Shown here: piece by piece, positions 1 through 8,565 of the stretch
Numbering within the stretch: position 1 is the stretch's first letter
How the letters are laid out: every line of letters begins with the position of its first letter
Assembly (NCBI RefSeq): GCF_016734765.1
Contig: NZ_JAERQE010000042.1
Span: 1-37,626 of the forward strand
Direction: 5' to 3'
Length of the DNA stretch: 37,626 bases
From: Microvirga soli
GTDB taxonomy: Bacteria; Pseudomonadota; Alphaproteobacteria; Rhizobiales; Beijerinckiaceae
Program-made: the position numbers and the translations under genes
Notes under the pieces: generated by a model
The model's database searches: none
Seen by the model: the letters and a program-made list of their open reading frames with translations, nothing else
Told to the model about the DNA's origin: nothing

Positions 1-341
1 GGGCACACCCGTCATGGCAGCCTCCCGTGTCAGATCAGGAGATTATGAGCTCATCCGCGGCACCTGCAACTGTAATGCTAGCCGGGGCTCTCTTGATATT
101 GCACTCTGCCGTGATCACATAAGGGCAGAGGAAAAACGCGGCACCTCAACATCTTAACCCTGCTTCTGGCCATCTCCTGAAATGGCTGGAGCATGGCCTA
201 TGTCGCCGCCTGCGGGCGCTGTTCGAAAACCTCCTCAGCCTTCTGGAGTTTACCCCCAGTTCGCGGCTCAAGCTGCGATGAAGGGCTGTCTCATAAACGA
301 GGTTAGAGCCGTTTTTTCGGCTCTGCCCGCTGGAAATCTGA
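1..341. other. Left-edge non-coding stretch, no supported gene
   Basis: No gene can be supported here. A start-less open frame of about 52 codons on the plus strand (around 124-281) ends in a stop, but its product is not recognised. The stretch presumably carries the promoter of the helicase gene at 342 and includes the hairpin at 305-324. No clear -35/-10 pair stands out. Confidence 0.4.
305..324 (+). promoter_or_regulatory. Perfect hairpin just upstream of the helicase start
   Basis: Arms AGAGCCG (305-311) and CGGCTCT (318-324) pair perfectly around a loop of six T. The hairpin ends 17 bases before the ATG at 342. The T run sits in the loop rather than after the stem, so it is a poor intrinsic terminator. 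It could instead be a 5' leader element of the helicase mRNA, or the 3' end of something upstream. The function is not known. Confidence 0.4.
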
Positions 342-2789
342 ATGTCTAAGAAGCCGAAAAATCTCGTCAGCCTCAACCATCTGCCGGGCATCCTGCTCGC
401 CAGCCAGGCCGAATGCGAGCGCTGGATCGAGGCCGGGCTGATCCCGGTGGCAGAGCGCCGTACGATCCAGAGACGCGGACGCAGCGCCGAGGAGCTGATG
501 TTCGACCCTGAAGTGGTCGCGCAACTCGCCGCCGAGGTTCCGGCTTGGCGCGGGCCGGGTGAAGGGAGCGGATCTGCGCAGCCTTCCCAAGGGCGCCGAA
601 AGGACAACGCTCATTCGCCCGACGATGCGGCCCATCGGCGGCGCCAGAGCATCCTTGCGCCTGTTCGCAGGAATACCGGCATCTATGTCGCCGAGGACAT
701 CCGACGCATCGAGAGCGGTCGCTGGAAGCCCGAGCGCGTCTTCGCCGGTTATCGGGCGGTGTTCAGCCAATCGATGCAGATTCTGCCGGAGAGTGATCCC
801 ATCGAGTTCGCCATCGAGTTCGCCTTCGCCGAGCCTGTCGAGGTTGCGGCTGTGGCATTGGCACCGGCCCGCGTGGAGCATACCGAACTTGCCGGCGCCT
901 CCGTGGCGTTGGAAGCTAGGCTGATAGAACTGCGTGACGCTACCTTCGAGGCCTGCGAACAGGAGCTGGTGGGCTGGCGTGATGAGCTCGAGACCTATCT
1001 CGATGCGTTCGAGGACGCGGATGAGCGCCAAGCCATTCTTGGCGGCATTCGTGGTGCACTGGACAAGCTCGATCGGGTCCATGCGTCTGATAAAGGTGGG
1101 CCAGCGGGAGCTGCACGCAAGCTGCGCCAGAAGCTGGATGATTTTCGCTCGAAAGCTGCGGCTCGGAGGCTCCGGCACCTGCGGGAGGCCCAAATCCGCG
1201 AGGCTTCCGGCTATGAGCGCTACGCGGCAATCTTTCCGGTCGCCCGTTCACTCAATCGCCGCTTCCTGTTCCTGGCCGGGCCGACTAACTCAGGCAAGAC
1301 CTACGAGGCGCTGAAGCTCGCCCGCGAGGCGGAAACCGCTGAGATCCTTTCGCCCCTGCGGCTTCTGGCGCTCGAGCATTTCGAGCGCATGAGCGAGGAG
1401 GGGCTTCCTGCCGGCATGGTGACGGGTGAGGAGCGGGTGCTGCCTGAAGGCGCGACGCATATCGCCCGGACCATCGAGACGCTGGATCTTCATCGTGTCG
1501 TCGATGTCTGCGTCATCGATGAGGTGCAGATGCTGGGGGATCCCAGCCGCGGTTGGGCCTGGACTCAGGCGATGGTTGGCGCCCCCGCAAGGCTCGTCGT
1601 GTTGACGGGTGCCCCGGAAGCGATCCCTCTCGTGGAGCACCTGCTTGCCATGACCGGCGAGCCTCTGGAGGTGAAGATCCTGAAGCGCAAGGGCAGGCTG
1701 CGCGTGGAGGGTGTGCCGGCAAATCTCAACAAGCTGATGCGCGGCGATGCGGTGGTGGCTTTCACGCGCCGCAACGTGCACGATCTGCGCATGCGTCTCG
1801 TTCAATCCGGACGCACGGTCGCAACCGTTTATGGTGCCCTTGGCCCAGAGGTTCGCCGGGCGGAAGCAGCGCGCTTCCGCAATGGCGAGGCCGAGATCCT
1901 GGTGGCCACGGACGCCATCGGCATGGGGTTGAATATCGGGCCGCTGCGACGGGTCGTCTTCTCCACCCTGCGCAAGTTCGATGGCATTCGCGATCGCCAG
2001 CTCACCGCCATGGAGATCAAGCAGATCGCTGGCCGGGCAGGGCGTTTCGGCCACCACGATGAGGGGCTCGTGACAGCCCTGCCGGAAGTCGGCGGCTATG
2101 CGCAGGTGGAAAAGATCATCGGCCAAGCGCTGACCGGCGATGCCGGAAAGCTGCGGGGCAAGGCCTATGTCCGCCCGAACCAGGAGACGGTTCTGTCGGC
2201 CAGCGAGGTCTTGCAGACCGACCGTCTCGGCCGCGTCCTCCAGCACCTGTACGACACCCTCGTGGCAGGCCACCCGGACCTGCGCATGGCCGACATGGAC
2301 GAGATGATCGAACTGGCAACGCTTCTCGATACGGTAGGCATGCCAATCCTCGACCGCCTATCCTACTCCATGGCGCCGGTGGATGGCCGCGAGCAGCTGG
2401 CCGTCGAACTGCTTCTCGACTGGGCCCGGCAGCATGCCCGCGACGGGAGGGTGCAGGCGCCTGATTTCGGTGTGAACACCGATCTCCTGAAGCTCGAGGC
2501 GCGGGTGAAGATCGCCACCTCATGGCTCTGGCTTGCCCAGCGCTACCCGGATGTCTTCGAGGATGTCGAGGAGGTCGTCGACCTGCGCGCGAGCCTCAAT
2601 GCCAAGATCGAGGAGAAGCTCGTCGCCACCTCCGTCTCCCATCGCCGGAAGCCTGAGGACAAGGTGCGGCGGGAGAGAGGCAAGCCCTCGCAGAAGCAGG
2701 GGAAGAACAGGCGGCGCCGGACCGACAAGGATGTCGACGGGATGGAGCCGTTCCAGGCCAGAGGGCACCAGGCCTCAAGGAAATCGTGA
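342..2789 (+). CDS. Suv3-like ATP-dependent RNA helicase (DExH superfamily 2)
   Basis: This 815-residue cytoplasmic protein is probably an RNA helicase related to mitochondrial Suv3, the helicase of the RNA degradosome. Visible motifs are Walker A GPTNSGKT (about residues 312-319), a DEVQM motif II (about 393), a Q/T-rich helicase C region with ATDAIGMGLN, and motif VI QIAGRAGR (about 560). The first 300 residues form an alpha-helical, charged N-terminal extension not typical of short helicases. The C-terminus (about 760-815) is very basic (RRKPEDKVRRERGK, GKNRRRRTDK), suggesting nucleic-acid binding. The ATG at 342 follows a weak GGAAA signal. The stop overlaps the start of the ankyrin gene (ATGA), so the two are co-translated. 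Helicase activity is confident from the motifs; an RNA substrate is inferred from the Suv3 resemblance. Confidence 0.9.
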   Translation: MSKKPKNLVSLNHLPGILLASQAECERWIEAGLIPVAERRTIQRRGRSAEELMFDPEVVAQLAAEVPAWRGPGEGSGSAQPSQGRRKDNAHSPDDAAHRRRQSILAPVRRNTGIYVAEDIRRIESGRWKPERVFAGYRAVFSQSMQILPESDPIEFAIEFAFAEPVEVAAVALAPARVEHTELAGASVALEARLIELRDATFEACEQELVGWRDELETYLDAFEDADERQAILGGIRGALDKLDRVHASDKGGPAGAARKLRQKLDDFRSKAAARRLRHLREAQIREASGYERYAAIFPVARSLNRRFLFLAGPTNSGKTYEALKLAREAETAEILSPLRLLALEHFERMSEEGLPAGMVTGEERVLPEGATHIARTIETLDLHRVVDVCVIDEVQMLGDPSRGWAWTQAMVGAPARLVVLTGAPEAIPLVEHLLAMTGEPLEVKILKRKGRLRVEGVPANLNKLMRGDAVVAFTRRNVHDLRMRLVQSGRTVATVYGALGPEVRRAEAARFRNGEAEILVATDAIGMGLNIGPLRRVVFSTLRKFDGIRDRQLTAMEIKQIAGRAGRFGHHDEGLVTALPEVGGYAQVEKIIGQALTGDAGKLRGKAYVRPNQETVLSASEVLQTDRLGRVLQHLYDTLVAGHPDLRMADMDEMIELATLLDTVGMPILDRLSYSMAPVDGREQLAVELLLDWARQHARDGRVQAPDFGVNTDLLKLEARVKIATSWLWLAQRYPDVFEDVEEVVDLRASLNAKIEEKLVATSVSHRRKPEDKVRRERGKPSQKQGKNRRRRTDKDVDGMEPFQARGHQASRKS

Positions 2790-3316
2790 TGACGGATGGG
2801 TCGAAGCCTGCCCCGGAGCTGGACGAGGAGACCATTGCCTTCGCTCAGCGTGTCTTTCAGCACGCAAGGGCGGGGCAGGTGGAGGAGCTTGGAGATCTTC
2901 TCCGCATGGGCCTGCCGCCCAACCTGAGGAACGAGAAGGGCGACTCGCTCCTGATGCTGGCGAGCTATCATGGACATGCCGAGACCGTGCAGATTCTGCT
3001 GCAGTATGGCGCTGATCCGGAGCTCGCCAACGACCGCGGGCAGACGCCTCTCGCGGGTGCAGCCTTCAAGGGCGACATGGCGTCGGTCGAGAGCCTTCTT
3101 GAGGGAGGCGCCAATGTGAACGGCCGGGGTGACGGCGGCAAGACCCCGCTGATGATCGCTGCCATGTTCAACCGGCTCGAAATCGTCGAAATCCTGCTGG
3201 CGCGTGGCGCGGATGTCGAGGCACGGGACGCGGGCGGGCTTACCGCACAGGCTCTGGCGAGTGCCATGGGTGCAGTCGACACAGCGGAGTTGCTGGCTCG
3301 TTCAAGTCAATCGTAG
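2786..3316 (+). CDS. Ankyrin-repeat protein
   Basis: This 176-residue protein consists mainly of ankyrin repeats, which mediate protein-protein contacts. Three to four repeats are visible from about residue 50: GDSLLMLASYHGHAETVQIL, GQTPLAGAAFKGDMASVESL, KTPLMIAAMFNRLEIVEIL and a final GGLTAQALASAMG. Between them are the usual LLxxGAD turns (QYGADPE, EGGANVN, ARGADVE). There is no signal peptide or membrane segment, so it should be cytoplasmic. Its ATG overlaps the stop of the helicase gene (ATGA at 2786-2789), which argues for co-translation and perhaps for a physical partnership with that helicase. The partner and function cannot be read from the sequence. Confidence 0.88.
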   Translation: MMTDGSKPAPELDEETIAFAQRVFQHARAGQVEELGDLLRMGLPPNLRNEKGDSLLMLASYHGHAETVQILLQYGADPELANDRGQTPLAGAAFKGDMASVESLLEGGANVNGRGDGGKTPLMIAAMFNRLEIVEILLARGADVEARDAGGLTAQALASAMGAVDTAELLARSSQS

Positions 3317-3325
3317 ATTCTGCGG

Positions 3326-4174
3326 CTACCGCGGTTTATGCGCCGTCAGGAGACCATAGCGCATCGAGCCAGTCAGGTAAGCGATCCAGATGCGCGGGAC
3401 GCTCAGGGCGAAGATGCGGTTCCTGGCATGGGCATCCAGCAGATAGCGTCTGTATTGGGGATGAGTCAGCAGTTTCCTTGCGACCCGTCCGGTGCAGAGC
3501 GCCCAGGTACGCCTCACCCTTGTGCTCAGGTCTTCGAACCCATCGACCACAAAGCCGGCTTTGCCGGCCCATGCACGATACTCCGCTTCGCTGCCCATGC
3601 CAGGGAGGCGCCCCTCGCGGCAGATCGGTTCCAACAGGTAGCGTTCCTCCCACGGGCGGGCACCGTTACGAGCAAGCCAAGCGTAGACAGCAAACCGTCC
3701 GCCAGGGCGGAGAGTACGAAAGGCCTCATCGAAGAAGTGCTGCTTGTCAGTCATGTGCTCGGAACTCTCGATGGCGATCACATGGTCGAAGGTTTGGTCT
3801 TCGAAATCGTTCTCCAGCCAATCCTGCCGGCTGAAATGCAGCAAGGACGATGCGGCGCTGCGTGCCTGGGCTTGCCGAAGCTGCGCTGATGAGAGTGTGA
3901 CTCCGGTCACACGAACAGCGTAGCGGCGAGCGAGCCACTCCGCCGTCGCGCCATAGCCGCAGCCGACGTCGCAGATATGCTGGCCGGGTTGGAGTTCGAG
4001 CGTGCTTGCAAGATGGGCAATCAGGGCTTCGACTGCCTCGGCCGGAGTCTCCCGGCCGCTCTGCCAGAGGCCGTGATGGACATGCTCGCCCCATACCTCG
4101 CGATAGAACGGGTCCAGTTCGTCATAATGCTCCGCGACGGCAGCGGGGGTTTGAGCTTCCCTCGGCACGATCAT
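3326..4174 (-). CDS. SAM-dependent methyltransferase, last gene of the type III PKS operon
   Basis: This is a class I SAM methyltransferase of about 282 residues. Motif I is CDVGCGYGATAEWLARR, followed by GVTLSSAQLRQAQ, as in the cyclopropane-synthase/UbiE-like small-molecule methyltransferases, then FDHVIAIESSEHM and LRPGGRFAVYAWL. It probably adds a methyl group to the polyketide-derived product or a related lipid. The frame is open upstream to 4252, but the ATG at 4174 overlaps the stop of the flavoprotein gene (ATGA at 4171-4174) and gives a normal N-terminus, so that start is preferred. It is the most distal gene of the operon. The exact substrate is unknown. The C-terminal third is basic and aromatic, possibly membrane-associated. 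Confidence 0.85.
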   Translation of the reverse strand: MIVPREAQTPAAVAEHYDELDPFYREVWGEHVHHGLWQSGRETPAEAVEALIAHLASTLELQPGQHICDVGCGYGATAEWLARRYAVRVTGVTLSSAQLRQAQARSAASSLLHFSRQDWLENDFEDQTFDHVIAIESSEHMTDKQHFFDEAFRTLRPGGRFAVYAWLARNGARPWEERYLLEPICREGRLPGMGSEAEYRAWAGKAGFVVDGFEDLSTRVRRTWALCTGRVARKLLTHPQYRRYLLDAHARNRIFALSVPRIWIAYLTGSMRYGLLTAHKPR

Positions 4175-5325
4175 GGCGGAGCCAGCACCCTCTGCATGGA
4201 GCCCTCCCGGATTCGGGTGAAGGCTGCAACCTGCTGCATGAGCGAGGGCCAAGCGCGGCAGAGGTGAAAAAGCGCCGTCTGGCCTGGGCTGAAGCGTGCA
4301 GCCTTGTTGAGCACGAAGGCAAGCCGGACCTGGCGCTGGATATCGGATGCCATCTGCTTGTGGAACGCCGCGCTGACGCGGCCGTGGTGAAGCAAAGTTG
4401 AAGCCGCGAGACAGCCGCTGTGCAGGGCCATCGACATTCCCTCACCGGTGAATGAGGGGATCACGCCCATCTGGTCGCCGAGGCGGAAGAGCCCTGGAGG
4501 TTCAGCCGGATCAGGGTGATGGACAAACCCATATGGTATTTGAAAAATGGACAGGGGCTTGTCGAATAGTGGGAGCGGGTCGCGCAATCGATCTGCTACT
4601 GATGGGCATTCACCAGCGATTTGCTTGATCAGGCTGTTCCAGCTTTTGCCGGCGCGCTCAAAGCGCTTCTGGGTCACGACCAAGCACAGATTGGCTGTAC
4701 CGTCCTCGATCAGTTGCAGCCCTGCATAGCCGTCTTCGAACAGGACGATCTCAACTACACCGTCAAGAGCGGCTCGCTGCTCCCCGCCTATCCGGTAATG
4801 CAGCTTGAAGCCGATGAGATCATTGATGGATCCTGATGCTGTCCGTTTGACGCCCCTGACGTCATGCTTGCCGCTGGCCAGGAAGAGCGTCTCCGCTCGG
4901 ATCTTGCCATATGGACCTGCATCGACCCGACTGGCTATGTCATCGGTGTCCATGAATCGCACGGTCACCCCCCGCTCGATCCGAGCGCCCAGTGACATGG
5001 CCTTTACGAGCAGCGCCTCATCCAGAACCTTACGGGAGAGGCCGCGCGCCATGAAAGGCAATGCTGCTTCGACCTGCTTTCCACAATAGTGCAGACGAAG
5101 GCGAGAAATCCGGCTCGCGCCCAGCCTGTCGAGGTCGATGCCAAGATAGGCAAGATAGGTCTGCGCCTCGATACTGAGGAACTCGCCGCACACCTTGTGC
5201 CTAGGCTCAGGATCACGCTCAAGGAGAACGGCCGAAACTCCCTCCCTGACCAGAACGCAGGCGGCAGATGCGCCGGCTAGCCCACCGCCGACGATCACGA
5301 GTTCCTCGCTGCGGTGGAGGCTCAT
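4171..5325 (-). CDS. FAD-dependent oxidoreductase of the geranylgeranyl-reductase/hydroxylase type
   Basis: This flavoprotein of about 384 residues has an N-terminal Rossmann dinucleotide fold (VIVGGGLAGASAACVL, residues 10-25) with an acidic strand end (LLERD). It also has the HKVCGEFLS motif seen in geranylgeranyl reductase-like and related monooxygenases, and a second FAD motif LFRLGDQMGVIPSFTGEGM near residue 300. It should oxidise, hydroxylate or reduce the product of the neighbouring type III PKS. An analogous flavoprotein (SrsC) acts after the synthase and methyltransferase in the Streptomyces griseus srs phenolic-lipid pathway. The frame is open upstream to 5796, but the ATG at 5325 overlaps the stop of the upstream methyltransferase gene and lies directly before the FAD fold. 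Whether it hydroxylates or reduces cannot be decided from sequence. Confidence 0.85.
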   Translation of the reverse strand: MSLHRSEELVIVGGGLAGASAACVLVREGVSAVLLERDPEPRHKVCGEFLSIEAQTYLAYLGIDLDRLGASRISRLRLHYCGKQVEAALPFMARGLSRKVLDEALLVKAMSLGARIERGVTVRFMDTDDIASRVDAGPYGKIRAETLFLASGKHDVRGVKRTASGSINDLIGFKLHYRIGGEQRAALDGVVEIVLFEDGYAGLQLIEDGTANLCLVVTQKRFERAGKSWNSLIKQIAGECPSVADRLRDPLPLFDKPLSIFQIPYGFVHHPDPAEPPGLFRLGDQMGVIPSFTGEGMSMALHSGCLAASTLLHHGRVSAAFHKQMASDIQRQVRLAFVLNKAARFSPGQTALFHLCRAWPSLMQQVAAFTRIREGSMQRVLAPP

Positions 5326-6035
5326 TTCAGCCGGCTGACGCAAAGGCGGAACGGAACGTGCCATCGGATCTCCGCCGCTCCCGGTGCAAGGCCTGCCGCA
5401 TGCAGGATCTTCTCCCAGTCCTGCTTTCGGAAGCTGCGGGCAATGGAGACAGGTCCGTCGTGCTGAACGAAGCGGTGCCAACGGGCGATGCGGGCAAGGG
5501 TGCCGAAGACGTGGAACGGGATGGCGTGACGGTGCAGGTCGGCTATGTACCAGCCGCGCGCCGCCACCCGCTCCATCCAGCCGATGAAGGTCGCCAGTTC
5601 CTCGTTCGACATATGGTGGGTCGTCTGGGAGCTGATCACGAAGTCGATCGGCCGTTCGGGCTTGTAGTCGAAGACATTGCCCGTCCGGTACTCGATCAAG
5701 ACATCGGAAGGCGTCGCTGCCCTGGCAATCGACTCGCTCATAGGGTTGAGGTCGACCCCGACCAGATCGACCGCGCGCCCCTTGCGGCGGCTCCACTCAT
5801 GAATCTTGCGCAGGAGGTCGCCATAGCCGTAGCCGACATCGAGCACCGTGACGCGCTCGTTCGGCACCAGCCTGCGCGTGGCGCGGTTGAGCCATTGCAG
5901 GATAGGGCGGTGGGTCAGGGTCAGAGCGTTGACTGTGGCGAGATCCTTGAGGCAAGCCTGGTAATCCTCGACACTGACGTGCTCGGTGTCCATCAGCTCC
6001 GTCTCGTGGCTGCGCTCGGCGAAACTCCTGCCCAT
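5322..6035 (-). CDS. SAM-dependent methyltransferase, second gene of the type III PKS operon
   Basis: This 237-residue class I methyltransferase carries SAM motif I as VTVLDVGYGYGDLLRKI, with the ribose-binding acidic turn GVDLNP and a later DFVISSQTTHHM motif. The short N-terminal region (ALTLTHRPILQWLNRATR) matches methyltransferases that often sit next to bacterial type III polyketide synthases. It is therefore likely to methylate the polyketide ring or an acyl intermediate. The ATG at 6035 lies six bases after the synthase stop (6042), and its own stop overlaps the flavoprotein start, so it is an internal gene of a tight operon. The substrate is inferred from context only. Confidence 0.85.
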   Translation of the reverse strand: MGRSFAERSHETELMDTEHVSVEDYQACLKDLATVNALTLTHRPILQWLNRATRRLVPNERVTVLDVGYGYGDLLRKIHEWSRRKGRAVDLVGVDLNPMSESIARAATPSDVLIEYRTGNVFDYKPERPIDFVISSQTTHHMSNEELATFIGWMERVAARGWYIADLHRHAIPFHVFGTLARIARWHRFVQHDGPVSIARSFRKQDWEKILHAAGLAPGAAEIRWHVPFRLCVSRLK

Positions 6036-6041
6036 AGCGGC

Positions 6042-7133
6042 CTATCCTGCGATATCGAACCGGAAGGTTTCAGCGACCAGTCCCGGTCCGAAGGCCATGC
6101 CGAAACCTCTGGAATCCGGCGGCGCCTGCTGCATCATGCGGTCGAGCACGAACATCAGGGTGGCGGATGACATATTGCCGAAATCCCGCAGGACGCCGCG
6201 GGACCAGCGCAGGGCCTCCGGCGCAAGTTCGAGACCCTGCTCGACTGCATCGAGAATCGTACGGCCGCCCGCGTGAACGGCCCAGAGATCGAAGTCGTCC
6301 TTGTGCTGACCACGCAGGATGCCGGCATCGTCGTTGCGGGTTGCCTCATGGCGGAGCGCTTTTGCAATCTGTTGCGGCACTTCCCCGGACAGGCTCATCT
6401 GAAAACCTGAATCGCCGATGCGCCACGTGATGAGATCCCGCGTGTCCGGAATGGTCGCGACCCGGAAATCCTTGAGGGCAATGCCCCGTGGTTCGGCGGA
6501 GACGAGGCTCGCGGCACATCCGTCACCGAACAGCAGGGCACCCAGGATCACCTCAAGGTCCGGGGTTTCCTGAAGATGAAGCGTGCACAGTTCCAGATTG
6601 ACGACCAGCACCTTCGCGGAGGGCTCAGACCGGACAATATGGTGAGCGATCTTCAACGCATTGACAGCCGCCGCGCAGCCCATGAACCCGACCATGGTGC
6701 GCTCGATAGAGGGATTGAGCCCAAGCCGTTCCATCAGCTGTTGGTCGAGCCCCGGGGCTGTAAAGCCTGTGCAGGATGCTACAACGAGATGGGTCGATGA
6801 GGAGAGTTCCTCACCTAGGTCCAATGCCTCGACAGCCTTCTGGGCAAGTTCGATGGCGTGGGTTTCGAACCGCTCCATTCGGGCGGCTGTTCCGGCAAAC
6901 TGCCCCGGTTGGAAGAAGCCTTCCTGGTCGGCAGCAATGTCCAGGTTTTCACTGGGCGTAAGGGTCGAGTAGCGATGCTCGATCCCGGAGCGCTGCACCA
7001 TGCGCCGAAAGAGGAGCCTGTCCTTTCGCTCGGGCAGGAAGTTGTCAATAAAACCAATGAAGGTCTGATGGACGTCATGGTCAGGCACGGCCGTGCCGAT
7101 CCGGTTGATATAGGCGCCTGTCACGAAACCCAC
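6042..7133 (-). CDS. Type III polyketide synthase (chalcone/stilbene synthase family)
   Basis: This homodimeric-type ketosynthase of 363 residues would condense an acyl-CoA starter with malonyl-CoA units to give a resorcinol, pyrone or quinone-type product. The full catalytic triad is visible: Cys121 in VVASCTGFTAPGLDQQL, His287 in LWAVHAGGRTILDAV and Asn320 in RDFGNMSSATLMFVL. The GFGPG-type loop appears as MAFGPGLVAETF near the C-terminus. Length is normal for bacterial members (about 350-390). The reading frame starts at a GTG (7133); a second in-frame GTG at 7124 is better spaced from the AGGCAGG ribosome-binding sequence and is equally possible. It is the first gene of a four-gene operon with two methyltransferases and a flavoprotein. 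A long-chain acyl starter, as for alkylresorcinols, is a guess from operon similarity. Confidence 0.93.
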   Translation of the reverse strand: MGFVTGAYINRIGTAVPDHDVHQTFIGFIDNFLPERKDRLLFRRMVQRSGIEHRYSTLTPSENLDIAADQEGFFQPGQFAGTAARMERFETHAIELAQKAVEALDLGEELSSSTHLVVASCTGFTAPGLDQQLMERLGLNPSIERTMVGFMGCAAAVNALKIAHHIVRSEPSAKVLVVNLELCTLHLQETPDLEVILGALLFGDGCAASLVSAEPRGIALKDFRVATIPDTRDLITWRIGDSGFQMSLSGEVPQQIAKALRHEATRNDDAGILRGQHKDDFDLWAVHAGGRTILDAVEQGLELAPEALRWSRGVLRDFGNMSSATLMFVLDRMMQQAPPDSRGFGMAFGPGLVAETFRFDIAG

Positions 7134-7204
7134 CCTGCCTCTTCGGCCAAACGTCAGAAATTACCGTTTAAGGACATAGGGCGCAGGGCAGGCGAGTGAA
7201 CGCG

Positions 7205-7224
7205 GGTGCGGCAGAAGTCGCACC
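7205..7224 (-). terminator. Hairpin after the EamA transporter gene, possible terminator
   Basis: Arms GGTGCG (7205-7210) and CGCACC (7219-7224) can pair around an eight-base loop, 16 bases past the transporter stop. No T-run follows on the minus strand, so it is at best a weak terminator separating the transporter from the PKS operon, which is transcribed in the same direction. Confidence 0.3.
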
Positions 7225-7239
7225 TCTGTGATGACGCCC

Positions 7240-8160
7240 TCAGGGCTGCGTGAATGTCGCTGCCGATGCGGGAGGTGCGGTTTCGGGCAATGCTTCTGCC
7301 TCCGACCGGCCACGCTTGAGCGTCTGCTCTCGTGCAAAGATGAACAGGCCGGCTGCGACCACGATGAGGATGCCGAACAGGGCCAGAGCGTCGGGCCACT
7401 CGTCGAAGAAAAGGGCGCCGATTGCCAGTGCCCAGAGGATCTGGCTGTACTGGGCCGCTCCCAGGCGGTCGGCCGGGGCGTACAGGGTCGCCACGATGAA
7501 CAGGGCTTGGGCAACAAAAGCCGTAGCGGCGAATGCGAGGAGCAGGGTCCACTGATCCGCTTTAGGCCATGTGAAGCCTGGGATCATCAGCACTCCGGCA
7601 AGGATTGTCGTCGCTAGGAATACGGTCCCGATCAGGGTGAAGCGCTTTTCAGTATGGCCGATCATGCGGCCGGCAATGACTCCCCCGGCTGCGCATAAGG
7701 CGGCCGCAAGGGCTGCAAAATGACCGGGCAGCAACTCCTTGAACCCGGGACGTACGATGATCAGCACCCCGACGAAGGCGGCGCAGACGGCGATGCCGCG
7801 CCGCCAACGGACATGTTCCTTCAGGATAAAAATGGAGAGAACCGTCGCGAGGCTCGGCATGAGGAACAGGAGCGCGAAGGCCTCCGCAAAGGGAAGGCTC
7901 TGGAATGCTATGACGCTCAGCGGCGTCGTGGCTGCGATCAGCAAGACCCTGAAGCCCATGAGCCAGGGCCTATTCCAGCGCACGAGATCGAGCACGCTGT
8001 CCCCAGCTTTCATGAAGACCGGGGAGAGGATCAGAGGGATGAGATAGCCGAAGAACGTCACCTCGAACGGGTCGAGGTCATGGCCGATCGCCTTCACAAC
8101 GGCATCGCCCCAGGCGAAGACCGCGAAGGCAAGAAAGGCGAGGATGATACCTTTGACCAT
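7240..8160 (-). CDS. EamA/DMT-superfamily transporter
   Basis: This inner-membrane transporter has about 306 residues and ten predicted hydrophobic segments in two five-helix halves, as in the drug/metabolite transporter (RhaT/EamA) superfamily. Typical features are the opening helix GIILAFLAFAVFAWGDAVVK, the conserved PFAEAFALLFLMPSLATVL helix and the second-half AAQYSQILWALAIGALFFDE repeat. It most likely exports or imports a small metabolite; the substrate is not predictable. An in-frame ATG at 8187 would add nine residues, but MVKGII at 8160 fits the family's short N-terminus. It lies upstream of the type III PKS operon in the same orientation with about 106 bases between them, so a role in exporting the operon's product is possible but unproven. 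Confidence 0.85.
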   Translation of the reverse strand: MVKGIILAFLAFAVFAWGDAVVKAIGHDLDPFEVTFFGYLIPLILSPVFMKAGDSVLDLVRWNRPWLMGFRVLLIAATTPLSVIAFQSLPFAEAFALLFLMPSLATVLSIFILKEHVRWRRGIAVCAAFVGVLIIVRPGFKELLPGHFAALAAALCAAGGVIAGRMIGHTEKRFTLIGTVFLATTILAGVLMIPGFTWPKADQWTLLLAFAATAFVAQALFIVATLYAPADRLGAAQYSQILWALAIGALFFDEWPDALALFGILIVVAAGLFIFAREQTLKRGRSEAEALPETAPPASAATFTQP

Positions 8161-8253
8161 GTTCGGGCAATCCCGCAGGAGGGGCATTTAGAAAAGGCAA
8201 AGGCGCCAGCCGATTGGACTAGCGCCACCGAGCGGGAGAACAGGATAGCAGGC

Positions 8254-8565
8254 TTATCGCGGCATGACGAGGCGAGGGCGCTTGCGTTCGACCACCACGA
8301 CCTTCGGACCCTCGTTGCGCTCACCCATGGAGAAACGGTCTGCCAGGTGCAGGGGCCGACGGGCTGGGGCTGAAACGGCCGCCTTCATGACCACCGGCCT
8401 GACCTCGTCCTCGGACATTCCCATGAGTTGCGCCGCGATCTCGATCTGGCTCTCGATATCGTCGGTCAGACCCTGGGCGGCTGCAACAGCTTCCTCAAGG
8501 GCGGGAGGGTCGACACGGGTCACCCGCCGGTTCTGGTTTTCCGAAGATTTCTTCTTGGCTAGCAT
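8254..8565 (-). CDS. Small uncharacterised basic protein
   Basis: This 103-residue protein is not recognised. It starts and ends basic (LAKKKSSENQNRR, VVVVERKRPRLVMPR) and has a central acidic helical part (LEEAVAAAQGLTDDIESQIE, LMGMSEDEVRPVVMKA). There is no signal peptide or membrane segment. The ATG at 8565 has a good AGGAGA ribosome-binding site seven bases upstream, which supports a real gene. It lies directly upstream of the EamA transporter on the same strand (about 93 bases apart) and divergent from purT. It may be a DNA- or RNA-binding accessory protein, which is speculation from its charge pattern only. Confidence 0.65.
   Translation of the reverse strand: MLAKKKSSENQNRRVTRVDPPALEEAVAAAQGLTDDIESQIEIAAQLMGMSEDEVRPVVMKAAVSAPARRPLHLADRFSMGERNEGPKVVVVERKRPRLVMPR

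Noticed and set aside
282..305. GGGCTGTCTCATAA resembling an insertion-sequence end
   Set aside because: No matching inverted end, target duplication or transposase frame is visible nearby, so it cannot be supported.
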